Source: Crossiella sp. SN42 (GTDB taxonomy: Bacteria; Actinomycetota; Actinomycetes; Mycobacteriales; Pseudonocardiaceae). From it: 45,175 nt of DNA. Positions 17,268 to 26,740 of this stretch are shown piece by piece. The position numbers and the translations under genes are program-made. The stretch covers positions 1-45,175 of the forward strand of contig NZ_JAMHIV010000056.1 in the NCBI RefSeq assembly GCF_023897065.1, given 5' to 3'. The notes under the pieces were generated by a model. It was given only the letters and a program-made list of their open reading frames with translations. It searched no databases and was not told the origin of the DNA. Each line of letters opens with the position of its first letter. The first letter of the stretch is position 1.

Positions 17268-17990
17268 TTACGGGTTTGTGGTGTGGAGGGTGAGCCCCAG
17301 TGCTCGGATGAGGTGGCCGATCTCATTGCGGTACAGCTTGTCCGGGTTGGTCGTTTGGGTGCGTAGGTGGCCGAGGATTTCCAGCGACACCAGGCCGTGA
17401 AGGTGGCCCCAGATGCGCAGCGCGATCGCCACCGCGGCGGGCGGCAGGCCCGGAAACTCCTCCTGCACCTCGGCCACGAGTTTCGGGTCGAAGTCCGACC
17501 ACTCGAAGCCGGTGTCGGCGTACATGGCTTCGGCGTGCGACCACGCACCGGCGGCCAGTCCGGTCAAACCGGCGCAGACTCGGTGTTCGGCTTCCGGGGC
17601 GGCACCGCCCTCGGGTGCCCGATAGCCGGGCACCGGGTCGCCGTAGATGAGCCGGAATCCTTCGGGGTTCTGTAGTGCCCAGTATCGGAAAGCGCACGCC
17701 CAGGCCAGGATCCGCCCTGCGGCATCCTCGGCGGGGAGCGCGTCTCGCGCGGTCACCAATGCGTCGGCGAGGTCGGAGTACACGTCGCGGATCAGCGCCG
17801 TGATCAGATCGTCGCGGGCCGGGAAGTAGCTGTAGACCGCATTGGCGGTCATGGCCATCTCTCGGGCGATCGCCCGCAACGTGATCGCACCCGGACCGCC
17901 CTCGGCCATCAGCCGAAGCGCCACCTCCTTGATCTCCACCGTCGTCTCGGAACGGCGCCGTTCTCGCCGCGTCGGCGTCGCACTACCCAT
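17268..17990 (-). CDS. TetR/AcrR-family regulator with WHG-type C-terminal domain
   Basis: A 240-residue repressor. The TetR helix-turn-helix occupies about 20-65 (ALRLMAEGGPGAITLRAIAREM, then TANAVYSYFPARDDLI). The ligand domain (about 90-235) carries the signature IWGHLHGLVSLEILGHL of the WHG-type TetR C-terminal family. It is divergent from an NAD(P)-binding protein gene with about 100 bases between starts, the standard layout for a TetR protein controlling its neighbour and itself. The ligand is unknown. Confidence 0.9.
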   Translation of the reverse strand: MGSATPTRRERRRSETTVEIKEVALRLMAEGGPGAITLRAIAREMAMTANAVYSYFPARDDLITALIRDVYSDLADALVTARDALPAEDAAGRILAWACAFRYWALQNPEGFRLIYGDPVPGYRAPEGGAAPEAEHRVCAGLTGLAAGAWSHAEAMYADTGFEWSDFDPKLVAEVQEEFPGLPPAAVAIALRIWGHLHGLVSLEILGHLRTQTTNPDKLYRNEIGHLIRALGLTLHTTNP

Positions 17991-18004
17991 ACCAGCACCC
18001 TACA

Positions 18005-18052
18005 TTGACGTGACATAATCACACGCCGCACACATACTTCACGGTGTATAGT
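18005..18052. promoter_or_regulatory. Divergent promoter/operator region of TetR and its neighbour
   Basis: An AT-rich patch between the two starts. It contains a dyad GTGA-CATAA-TCAC (18010-18022) and a possible -10, TATAGT (18047-18052), for the plus-strand gene. The dyad is a candidate TetR operator. Assignment rests on position and symmetry alone. Confidence 0.4.
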
Positions 18053-18089
18053 TTACTCACGCCGTACCGACGGCATCAGGAGGAAGCCA

Positions 18090-18791
18090 GTGTTCATCGG
18101 CATCATCGGCGCAACGGGCAACATCGGTCAGCGTGTGGTCGGCGAAGCCCTCGCCCGCGGGCATCACGTCAAGGCGTTCACCAGGGACATCGCCCGCGCT
18201 ACCGCCACCCACCAGCAGTTGACATGGGTCGGGCTGGATGTGTTCGACAGCGACGCCGTCGCCGCTCAACTGCCAGGTCTGGACGTGCTGATCAGCTGCT
18301 ACCAACCCGGTAACGCAGCAGCGGATCTCGAGGACACGGTCGCGAAATCGATCGCGGACCCCACCGCATACGCCACCGTGGCACGAGCGCTACTGAAGGC
18401 TCTCGACAGCCACCCCCGCACCCGTCTCATCGTCGTCGGCGGCGCCGGCAGTCTGGAATACGCCCCCGGACAGGTCACCGCCGACAACGACAACCGGCTG
18501 CACACGGCCCTCGACAGCCTCGGGCTGCCCCGCGGCTACGCCGCCGCTGTGCGGGGGCACCGGGACGCGTTGAACGTGCTGCGGACCTCGAACCGCTGGT
18601 GGACCTACCTCAGTCCCGCCGAACAGATCGCTCCCGGCGAGCGCACCGCCCGCTTCCGCATCGGCAGTGACCAACCGGTCCTCGACGCAGACGGCCGCAG
18701 CCGCATCTCGTTCGAAGACGCCGCCGTCGCATTGCTCGACGAGACCGAGAATCCCCGCTTCGTACAACGGCGTTTCACCATTGGTTACTGA
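18090..18791 (+). CDS. NAD(P)-binding atypical short-chain dehydrogenase (NmrA / biliverdin-reductase-B-like)
   Basis: A 233-residue Rossmann protein beginning FIGIIGATGNIGQRVVGEAL with the GxxGxxG dinucleotide loop. The basic residue in KAFTRD suggests NADPH preference. RLIVVGGAGSLEYAPG in the middle matches YwnB/NmrA-like proteins. The family includes flavin or quinone reductases and redox-sensing proteins; the substrate here is unknown. GTG at 18090 follows AGGAGGA (about 18078-18084). Expression is probably controlled by the divergent TetR. A strong hairpin follows the stop. Confidence 0.85.
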   Translation: MFIGIIGATGNIGQRVVGEALARGHHVKAFTRDIARATATHQQLTWVGLDVFDSDAVAAQLPGLDVLISCYQPGNAAADLEDTVAKSIADPTAYATVARALLKALDSHPRTRLIVVGGAGSLEYAPGQVTADNDNRLHTALDSLGLPRGYAAAVRGHRDALNVLRTSNRWWTYLSPAEQIAPGERTARFRIGSDQPVLDADGRSRISFEDAAVALLDETENPRFVQRRFTIGY

Positions 18792-18806
18792 CTCCGCCTA
18801 ACGTTC

Positions 18807-18852
18807 CTTAGTACGACAACGACAGATCACAACCTGTCGTTGTCGTACTAAG
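18807..18852. terminator. Perfect 19-bp hairpin between convergent genes
   Basis: CTTAGTACGACAACGACAG (18807-18825) is perfectly complementary to 18834-18852, with an 8-base loop (ATCACAAC). It lies between the NAD(P)-binding protein gene and the opposing LysR gene, whose stop codon (18848-18850) is inside the right arm. There is no long T tract, as is common in high-GC actinomycete terminators. It probably works in both directions. Confidence 0.85.
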
Positions 18853-19774
18853 CGCCCAGCAGCACCTCGACCCCGCGCGGGAACTCCGCCTCCCGGACGT
18901 AGGCCAGCACGGTGTCCCGGAAGGCGGCGGCCGCGTTGGTCAGCGCCACGTCGGTGCGGTGCGCCAGCGCGATGGTGCGCGGAATCCCCGGCGGGGCAAG
19001 GGGAGTGGACCGCAGGCCCGGCCGGTTGGCCAGCACCAGGCTGGGCACCAGGGCCAGGCCGAGACCGGCTTCCACGAACCGGAGCACCGCGTCCATCTCG
19101 CCGCCCTCCACCGCGAACCGGGGCTCGACGCCGGCCCGGCGGCAGGCGGCCAGGGTGGCCTCGCGCAGGTCGTAGCCGGGCCGGAACATGACCAGCTCGC
19201 GGGCGGCCAGCTCCTCGATCTTGAGGTGGGTCCAGCGGGTCAGCGGCTTCGCCTCGGCCGGGCTGGCCACCACCAGGGGTTCGCGCAGGATCGAGGTGGT
19301 GGTCAGCGCGGGTTCTGCTCCGCTGCCGGGCACGATCACCAGGGCCAGGTCCAGCTCACCGCGGGTCAGGTCGCGCACCAGGTCCTGCGAGCCGCTTTCC
19401 TGCACCTGCAACCGGATGCCGGGGTAGCGGTCGCGGAAGCGGCGCAGCACCTCGGCGACCAGGCTCACGCACATGCTCGGCGTCGCGCCCAGGCGGACCC
19501 GGCCGCGGCGCAGGCCGACCAGCTCCTGGACCTCCAGGCGGGCGGTGTCCACATCGGCCAGGATGCGGCGGGCCAGCGGCAGCAGCGCCTCGCCCGCCGG
19601 GGTGAGCGCGATGTTGCCGCGGGCCCGGCTGAACAGCGGCGCGCCCAGCTCCTCCTCCAGCACCCTGATCTGCTTGCTGAGTGAGGGTTGCGCCACATTC
19701 TGCTGGTCGGCGGCCTGGGTGAAGTGCCGGGTGCGGGCAACCGCCAAGAAGTACGCGAGCTGCTGCAAGTTCAC
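18848..19774 (-). CDS. LysR-family transcriptional regulator
   Basis: A 308-residue regulator. The N-terminal winged helix is typical (MNLQQLAYFLAVARTRHFTQ, then PSLSKQIRVLEEELGAPLF and LTPAGEALL). The effector domain runs from about 92 to 300 (RLGATPSMCVSLVAEVL, DLALVIVPGSG, GLGLALVPSLVL). It is divergent from sdhC, and a dyad with LysR geometry lies between the two genes just before its own start. It most likely controls the succinate dehydrogenase/fumarate reductase operon in response to an unknown metabolite. Confidence 0.92.
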   Translation of the reverse strand: MNLQQLAYFLAVARTRHFTQAADQQNVAQPSLSKQIRVLEEELGAPLFSRARGNIALTPAGEALLPLARRILADVDTARLEVQELVGLRRGRVRLGATPSMCVSLVAEVLRRFRDRYPGIRLQVQESGSQDLVRDLTRGELDLALVIVPGSGAEPALTTTSILREPLVVASPAEAKPLTRWTHLKIEELAARELVMFRPGYDLREATLAACRRAGVEPRFAVEGGEMDAVLRFVEAGLGLALVPSLVLANRPGLRSTPLAPPGIPRTIALAHRTDVALTNAAAAFRDTVLAYVREAEFPRGVEVLLGA

Positions 19775-19776
19775 TT

Positions 19777-19795
19777 CGATAGCGTACGGCTATCG
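19777..19795. promoter_or_regulatory. LysR-type operator upstream of sdhC
   Basis: CGATAGC-GTACG-GCTATCG is a perfect 7-base inverted repeat with a 5-base spacer. It contains the T-N11-A core and the ATAG-N7-CTAT form seen at many LysR sites. A possible sdhC -10, TATATT, lies at 19811-19816, so the right arm would overlap the -35 position (19788-19793), as expected for activation. The left end is adjacent to the LysR start, which suits autoregulation. Confidence 0.72.
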
Positions 19796-19850
19796 AGTCG
19801 AGCCGTTCCATATATTGGACGACTTGTCGCGACGCTCCTACCGTCGGGTC

Positions 19851-20582
19851 ATGGCTGTTCCCAGCTTGACCACCACCGTCCCACCACGGACGCCGACCGG
19901 CCGTGCCCGCCGGTCGCCACGGATCTCCTCGGTGCTCCTCAAGGCCGTCATGGCGGTGACCGGGCTGCTGCTCTTCGGCTTCGTCGTCGCGCACATGCTC
20001 GGCAACCTCAAGATCTTCTTCGGCGCCGAGTCCTTCGACAGCTACGCCCGGTTCCTGCGCACCGTCGGCGAGCCGCTGCTGCCCGAGCGCGGGCTGCTGT
20101 GGATCATGCGGATCGGCCTGCTGGTCGCGGTGTTCGCGCACATCATCGCCGCCACCGTGCTGGCCCGCCGCGCCCGCAAGGCCCGGCCGGTGCGCTACCA
20201 CCACCGGCCCAAGGTGCAGGGCAGCTACGCCGCGCGCACCATGCGCTGGGGCGGGGTGATCATCGCGCTGTTCGTGGTCTACCACCTGATGGACCTGACC
20301 CTGCTGTGGGCCAACCCGAACGGCGTGCACGGACAGGCCTACAACAACGTCACCGCCGACTTCACCCTGGAGCGCTGGCCGGTGGTGCTGGTCTACACCG
20401 TCGCGGTGCTGACCCTGGGCTTCCACCTGCGGCACGGGGTGTGGAGCGCGCTGCGCAGCCTCGGCCGCGGCCGGGCCCGCACCGAGGCGCGGCTCAAGGT
20501 CCTCGCGCTGGTGGTGGCCGTGCTGGTCTGCGCCGGTTACCTGTCCGTCCCCTTCGCTGTGCTGACCGGGTTGGTGAGCTGA
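19851..20582 (+). CDS. sdhC: Succinate dehydrogenase/fumarate reductase cytochrome b subunit
   Basis: A 243-residue membrane anchor with five predicted helices (around 37-55, 84-105, 133-152, 175-193 and 214-235), the type-B form in which one subunit binds two b hemes. Candidate heme ligands include His in [22 protein letters not shown] and GFHLRHGVW. It anchors the flavoprotein and iron-sulfur subunits and exchanges electrons with menaquinone. ATG at 19851 is used; longer upstream frames cross the LysR promoter. The stop is one base before the sdhA start. Confidence 0.9.
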   Translation: MAVPSLTTTVPPRTPTGRARRSPRISSVLLKAVMAVTGLLLFGFVVAHMLGNLKIFFGAESFDSYARFLRTVGEPLLPERGLLWIMRIGLLVAVFAHIIAATVLARRARKARPVRYHHRPKVQGSYAARTMRWGGVIIALFVVYHLMDLTLLWANPNGVHGQAYNNVTADFTLERWPVVLVYTVAVLTLGFHLRHGVWSALRSLGRGRARTEARLKVLALVVAVLVCAGYLSVPFAVLTGLVS

Positions 20583-20583
20583 C

Positions 20584-22517
<1,934 letters not shown>

Positions 22518-22521
<4 letters not shown>

Positions 22522-23276
22522 GACTGACCCTCAACATCTGGCGCCAGAGCGGGCCCGAGGACAAGGGCAGGATGGTCCGCTACCAGCTCGAAGAGGTCTC
22601 CGAGGACATGTCCTTCCTGGAGATGCTCGACGTGCTCAACGAGAAGCTCACCCTGGCCGGGGACGAGCCGGTGGCCTTCGACCACGACTGCCGCGAGGGC
22701 ATCTGCGGCATGTGCGGCATGATGATCAACGGCGTCGCGCACGGCCCGGAGAAGGCGACCACCGCCTGCCAGCTGCACATGCGGCACTTCGACGACGGTG
22801 ACTCCATCACCATCGAGCCGTGGCGGGCCGCGCCGTTCCCGGTGGTCAAGGACCTGGTGGTGGACCGCAGCTCGTTCGACGCGATCATCTCCGCCGGTGG
22901 CTACATCAGCGCGCCCACCGGCAGCGCGCCGGACGCGCACGCCACCCCGGTGCCCAAGCCGGACGCCGACACCGCCTTCGAGGCCGCCGCCTGCATCGGC
23001 TGCGGCGCCTGTGTGGCGGCCTGCCCCAACGGTTCCGGCATGCTGTTCACCGCGGCCAAGGTCACCCACCTCGGCCTGCTGCCCCAGGGCCAGCCGGAAC
23101 GCGACACCCGCGTGATCAACATGCTCACCACGCACGACGACCTGGGCTTCGGCGGCTGCACCAACGCCGGCGAGTGCACCACGGTGTGCCCCAAGGGAAT
23201 CCCCCTGGAAACGATTGCCCGGCTCAACTCCGACTACCTGCACGCCACGGTCTCCAGCAGGGGTCGCAAGCCCTGA
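22518..23276 (+). CDS. sdhB: Succinate dehydrogenase/fumarate reductase iron-sulfur subunit
   Basis: A 252-residue electron-transfer subunit. The N-terminal [2Fe-2S] ferredoxin domain has [10 protein letters not shown] and a fourth Cys in TTACQLH. The C-terminal domain has [13 protein letters not shown] and [16 protein letters not shown] for the [4Fe-4S] and [3Fe-4S] clusters. GTG at 22518 overlaps the sdhA stop; an open frame extends further upstream inside sdhA but is not used. A terminator-like hairpin follows, ending the operon. Confidence 0.94.
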
Positions 23277-23282
23277 TCGCGG

Positions 23283-23324
23283 TGCCCCGGGCCGGCGGAC
23301 GTCCGGTTCGTCCGGCTCGGGGCA
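23283..23324 (+). terminator. Hairpin terminator of the sdhCAB operon
   Basis: TGCCCCGGGCCGG (23283-23295) pairs with CCGGCTCGGGGCA (23312-23324) over 13 positions, with one G-U wobble. The 16-base loop contains the small palindrome GGACGTCC. It starts 6 bases after the sdhB stop. There is no T tract. Confidence 0.7.
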
Positions 23325-23459
23325 GCCGCGTGGTTCACATAATTCACAGCGTGGAACAAGGCGACCGGTCGGTCGGTTCTTGTGGTTATGCTGCGCTTGG
23401 AGGATGGCCGGATGCCTGGCTGGGGGCTCCAGGAGCACCGGAAGAACGAGGAAAGACCG

Positions 23460-23552
23460 ATGAAGGTTGTCTGCCCGGGGGGTAAGGGCTTTCCGTGGTG
23501 GGCCGGCCCGCCGGACCTGCCGCCGCCGTGGTTCCAGGGAGCCGCGCGGTGA
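23460..23552 (+). CDS. Small Trp/Pro/Gly-rich peptide gene overlapping the carboxylesterase start
   Basis: A 30-codon frame begins at ATG 23460, just after AGGAAAG in GAACGAGGAAAGACCG. The product starts MKVVCPGGKGFPWWAGPP, has one Cys and three Trp, and ends in a Pro-Trp-Phe segment with a basic last residue. Its TGA (23550-23552) overlaps the carboxylesterase GTG start in the form GTGA, the usual arrangement for translational coupling. I know no family for it. It could be a regulatory leader peptide, a small protein partner, or a modified-peptide precursor; none is shown. It could also be a chance frame, since it is short. Confidence 0.5.
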   Translation: MKVVCPGGKGFPWWAGPPDLPPPWFQGAAR

Positions 23553-24838
23553 CCGAGGTCCTGGCGACCACCTCCAGCGGCCGGGTCCGTGGTCGGCAGG
23601 ACGGCGGCGTCGTCCGTTTCCTGGGTATTCCTTACGCGGCCGCGCCACGGGGCGCCGGGCGGTTCGCCGCGCCGGAACCGGTGCGGCCGTGGCCCGGGGT
23701 GCGGGAGGCCACCGAGTTCGGTGCCACCGCGCCCTCGGCCAGCCTGCGCCGGACGGGACTGGAGTTGCTGGTCGAACCGGCCATCGCGGGCGCGGAGTAC
23801 CTCAACCTCAACGTGTGGACGCCGGGCGCGGACGACGCGCGGCGGCCGGTGCTGGTGTGGATCCACGGTGGCGCGCACGTCACCGGGTCCTCGGCCCAGC
23901 CGATCTACGACGGCCGCGCGTTCGCCGCGCGCGGCCTGGTGTTCGTCTCCCTCAACCACCGGCTCGGCGCGGAGGGTTACGCCCAGCTGCCAGGGGCGCC
24001 GGCCAACCGGGGCCTGCTGGACCAGTTGGCCGCGCTGGACTGGGTCCGCCGGGAGATCGCCGGCTTCGGCGGCGACCCGGACCGGATCACCATCAGCGGC
24101 AGCTCCGCGGGCGCCGGTTCGGTGCTGGCCCTGCTGTCCCTGGACACCGGGTTGTTCCGGCGGGCGGTGGCGCAGAGCGCGACCCCCCGGTCGGCTCTGT
24201 CCACTGTGGACGCTGAGCGGATGGCCAAGGAGCTGGCCGGCCTGGCCGGGGTCCCGGCCACCGTGGCGGGACTGGCCGAGGTCGAACCGGCGCGGCTGGC
24301 CGAGCTCGCCACCGACCTGACCCTGGCGGTGCTGGCCGATCCGGATCCGCTGCGCTGGGGCGAGACCGTGGTCGCCTCCTCGATGGCCTTCGGGCCGGTG
24401 GTGGACGGCCAGGTGCTGCCCGGGCATCCCTTCGACGCGCTGCTGGCCGGCGCGGGCCGGGACGTGGAGCTGTTGCTGGGCACCAACTCCGACGAGCTGA
24501 GCCTGCTCGTCCGGGACGAGGGCGTGGCGGCCGCGCTGACCGAGCAGCTGTTCCGGGAACCGGCCTACACCCTCGCCGAGTCCAGGACCGGCGCCGCGGC
24601 CACCTACCTCTACGAGTTCGGCTGGCGCTCGCCACTGCCGGGCGTGGGGGCGGCGCACGGGCTGGAGCTCGGGTTCGTCTTCGACAACCTGGGGCACTCC
24701 GGCCTGGAGGGCGAGCGACCGCCTGCCGAGCTGGCCCGCGAGGTCAACGGCAACTGGGTTTCCTTTGCCACGCACGGGGATCCGGGCTGGCCGCGGTTCA
24801 CCGCGGAGACGCCGTTCGTGCGGTGGCTGGGCGGTTAG
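23549..24838 (+). CDS. Type-B carboxylesterase/lipase family hydrolase
   Basis: A 429-residue alpha/beta hydrolase of the COesterase family. Landmarks: FLGIPYAAAPRGAGRF at the N-terminus, the EYLNLNVWTPG block, the oxyanion strand VLVWIHGGAH, nucleophile Ser186 in ISGSSAGAGS after GGDPDRIT, GTNSDEL and a C-terminal His in AAHGLELGFVFDN. It is about 60-80 residues shorter than typical members (near 500), and the nucleophile elbow has Ser where most have Glu (GSSAG rather than GESAG). GTG at 23549 follows AGGGA and overlaps the stop of the small peptide gene; a frame to 23495 is also open. No signal peptide, so the substrate is intracellular and unknown. Confidence 0.87.
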   Translation: MTEVLATTSSGRVRGRQDGGVVRFLGIPYAAAPRGAGRFAAPEPVRPWPGVREATEFGATAPSASLRRTGLELLVEPAIAGAEYLNLNVWTPGADDARRPVLVWIHGGAHVTGSSAQPIYDGRAFAARGLVFVSLNHRLGAEGYAQLPGAPANRGLLDQLAALDWVRREIAGFGGDPDRITISGSSAGAGSVLALLSLDTGLFRRAVAQSATPRSALSTVDAERMAKELAGLAGVPATVAGLAEVEPARLAELATDLTLAVLADPDPLRWGETVVASSMAFGPVVDGQVLPGHPFDALLAGAGRDVELLLGTNSDELSLLVRDEGVAAALTEQLFREPAYTLAESRTGAAATYLYEFGWRSPLPGVGAAHGLELGFVFDNLGHSGLEGERPPAELAREVNGNWVSFATHGDPGWPRFTAETPFVRWLGG

Positions 24839-24851
24839 GCCGGGACACGGT

Positions 24852-25646
24852 CTAACCCTTGGCGAAGAGCTGAAGTCGTTCCAGGGAGCCGTTGAACTCG
24901 TTCTGGTCACCGGGGAACGTGCCCTTGTCGTTGAACTGCCAGAAGGTGTGCCAGTCCCAGCCGGCCGGCCGTTCCCCCGGCGCGTCGGCGTACCTGGCCA
25001 GCCACAGCGGGTTCGTCTTGCCGAACTCCGCGCTGTTGCCGGTGCAGGTCTTCCACCAGTTGGTCGTGGTGTAGATGGTCGGGTGCCGCTTGGCGCGCTG
25101 GGCGTAGGTTTGGCTGAAGTCGCGGATCCAGGCCACCATGTCCGCCGGGCTCTTGCCGTAACACGCTGGGCCGTAAGGGTTGTACTCGATGTCCAGCGCG
25201 CCGGGCAGGGTCCGCCCGTCACCGGACCAGCCGCCGCCGTTGCCGAGGAAGTAGCTCGCCTGCGCCGCGCCGCTGGAGCGGTCCGGCAGCGCGAAGTGGT
25301 AGGAACCGCGGATCAGGCCGACGTCGTAGGAACCCTGGTACTGCTGGGCGAAGCGCGGGTTCTTGAAGCCGGTGCCCTCGGTCGCCTTCACGTAGGCGAA
25401 GGTCGCGCCCTTGCGCTTCACCTCGGCCCAGTTGACCTCGCCCTGATGGCCGCTGACATCCAGTCCGAGCGGTTTGCCGCTGGGCTGGAACTCGGTGCCG
25501 TCCCTGGCCTCGGCGGCCGCGCCCGCCCCGGCGAACGCGCGTTCCGCGCCGGACTCCTCGGCCAGGGCCGGGACGGAACCGGTGAGCAGTAGTACCGCGA
25601 GGGTGGCCAGCGTCAACGACCTTGCACCCAGGGTTGAGAAGGTCAT
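24852..25646 (-). CDS. Secreted GH25 lysozyme-like muramidase
   Basis: A 264-residue exported enzyme that cleaves the glycan chain of peptidoglycan. A signal peptide (1-29, ending VPALAE) and a short linker precede the GH25 barrel. The family start GLDVSGHQGEVNW carries Asp63, and the catalytic strand GALDIEYN carries Asp152 and Glu154. IYTTTNWWKTC and the terminal FWQFNDKGTF also fit the family. No cell-wall-binding repeats are present. It converges on the carboxylesterase gene with 13 bases between stops. Confidence 0.92.
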   Translation of the reverse strand: MTFSTLGARSLTLATLAVLLLTGSVPALAEESGAERAFAGAGAAAEARDGTEFQPSGKPLGLDVSGHQGEVNWAEVKRKGATFAYVKATEGTGFKNPRFAQQYQGSYDVGLIRGSYHFALPDRSSGAAQASYFLGNGGGWSGDGRTLPGALDIEYNPYGPACYGKSPADMVAWIRDFSQTYAQRAKRHPTIYTTTNWWKTCTGNSAEFGKTNPLWLARYADAPGERPAGWDWHTFWQFNDKGTFPGDQNEFNGSLERLQLFAKG

Positions 25647-25722
25647 GTCGCGGACGGTAAGCGCTCATGTCCGATTCCGCGTGGCGGCACCACGGCGAAT
25701 CACCCGATCTTGGTGCCGCGTT

Positions 25723-25740
25723 GTCCCCCCTTCCGGGGAC
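25723..25740 (-). terminator. Short hairpin after the alpha/beta hydrolase gene
   Basis: GTCCCC (25723-25728) pairs with GGGGAC (25735-25740) around a 6-base loop, just past the minus-strand hydrolase stop. A second possible stem, CGGCACCA (25685-25692) with TGGTGCCG (25711-25718), lies further on. Either could end that transcript before the GH25 promoter. Confidence 0.45.
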
Positions 25741-25746
25741 GTGGTG

Positions 25747-26442
25747 TCAGAACGTAGAGCGGATGGAGACCCGCAGCGCCGGGGTGGAGTAGCGACTGGT
25801 CCTCGTCTGCTCCAACAGCTGCACGATCTGTGCCGCTACGCTCCGGTGATGGCTGTCGTGCAGGACGTCGTGCCTGCTCTCGGCCACGGTGACGAAGCGT
25901 GATCGGCGCAGCCGCAGGGCCAGCGTCCGGGCGGTCAGCGGCGGGCACAGCACGTCCGAGTCGCCGTGCAGCACCAGCACCGGCAGGTCCGGCCCACCGG
26001 CCAGCGCGGACTCGGCCAGCGCGGGCGGCACCGGGGTGCGCAGCAGCTCGCCACGCCGCAGCCCCGCGTCGGCGGCCAGCTCGGCGCGCTGGTCCTCGCC
26101 GTGCAGCCGCAGTCGCAGCTCGTCGTCGAAGTCCAGCGTCTCGCCGCCGGCGGGCAGCGCGCCGCCGGGCACCCCGGCGGCCACGACCGCGCGCACCGAG
26201 GGCTCGAACCGCGCCACGTGCAGCGCGAGCAGCCCGCCGGTGTCCGCGCCCAGCAGGTACAGCGGACCCTCGGTTTCGGTGGCCGCCGCGTGCACGCGGG
26301 CCAGGGCGAGGGCCGGTTCTGGCTCGGGCAGGTCCACGACCCGCACCTGGTAGCCGTCGACCGCCAGCCGCGCGGTCAACCTCGAATAGCGGTCCGCGTG
26401 CTCGCCGCGGCCAGGCAGGACCACCAGGGTTCCCCGGTTCAT
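25747..26442 (-). CDS. Alpha/beta hydrolase with Asp at the nucleophile position
   Basis: A 231-residue protein resembling the S33/monoacylglycerol-lipase-like hydrolases (LVVLPGRGEHADRYSRLTAR). The nucleophile elbow reads LLGADTGGLLAL, so Asp67 takes the place of the usual Ser. The acid (LHGDSDVLCP, Asp161 or Asp163) and His191 (ESRHDVLHD) remain. Asp nucleophiles occur in epoxide hydrolases and haloalkane dehalogenases, but the lid and oxyanion motif of those enzymes are not evident. It may be altered in function or inactive. ATG at 26442 has no clear ribosome site; a frame to 26478 exists. It is divergent from the organosulfur operon. Confidence 0.78.
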   Translation of the reverse strand: MNRGTLVVLPGRGEHADRYSRLTARLAVDGYQVRVVDLPEPEPALALARVHAAATETEGPLYLLGADTGGLLALHVARFEPSVRAVVAAGVPGGALPAGGETLDFDDELRLRLHGEDQRAELAADAGLRRGELLRTPVPPALAESALAGGPDLPVLVLHGDSDVLCPPLTARTLALRLRRSRFVTVAESRHDVLHDSHHRSVAAQIVQLLEQTRTSRYSTPALRVSIRSTF

Positions 26443-26488
26443 GATTCGCACGCTAGGAATGGCGCGGCGGCCGGTCAATCACGTCCCA

Positions 26489-26551
26489 GGGAACGGGATT
26501 CCCGCAAATGCGGCGTTGACAGCGGTCGGCGAACCTGTTGCCATCATTGGC
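26489..26551 (+). promoter_or_regulatory. Promoter of the organosulfur operon
   Basis: TTGACA (26516-26521) is a perfect -35. At 17 bases the -10 is TGCCAT (26539-26544), which is weak. Transcription would start near 26551, at the GTG of the leader peptide. A dyad GGGAA-CGGGA-TTCCC (26489-26503) lies 12 bases upstream of the -35 and could bind a regulator; that is inference. Confidence 0.55.
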
Positions 26552-26638
26552 GTGTCCCATTCGACGCCTCTCGTCCGGCGCCGGCACGTCGACCTCGTCC
26601 GTGTCGCCGCTCAAGGCTGTCCGAACTCTCTCAGCTAG
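26552..26638 (+). CDS. Leader peptide of the organosulfur operon, probably leaderless
   Basis: A 28-residue peptide whose centre, RRRHVDLVRVAAQGC, fits the recurring RxHxDLxRV...C pattern of short leader peptides placed before sulfur-metabolism genes in actinomycetes. It starts at GTG 26552, about 7 bases after the predicted -10 and with no ribosome site, so it is probably translated from a leaderless transcript. The single Cys codon near the end would suit sensing of charged tRNA-Cys by ribosome stalling. About 100 bases separate its stop from sfnG. Confidence 0.72.
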   Translation: MSHSTPLVRRRHVDLVRVAAQGCPNSLS

Positions 26639-26740
26639 TCCCTGACCAGGACATCTTCACCTCAACCCGTTGGCGTGCCGTCCTTTTTCGGCCTGCCCGG
26701 GAATTCTTGATCTTTCTTTTCCGACCGGCTGGAGAGAGCT

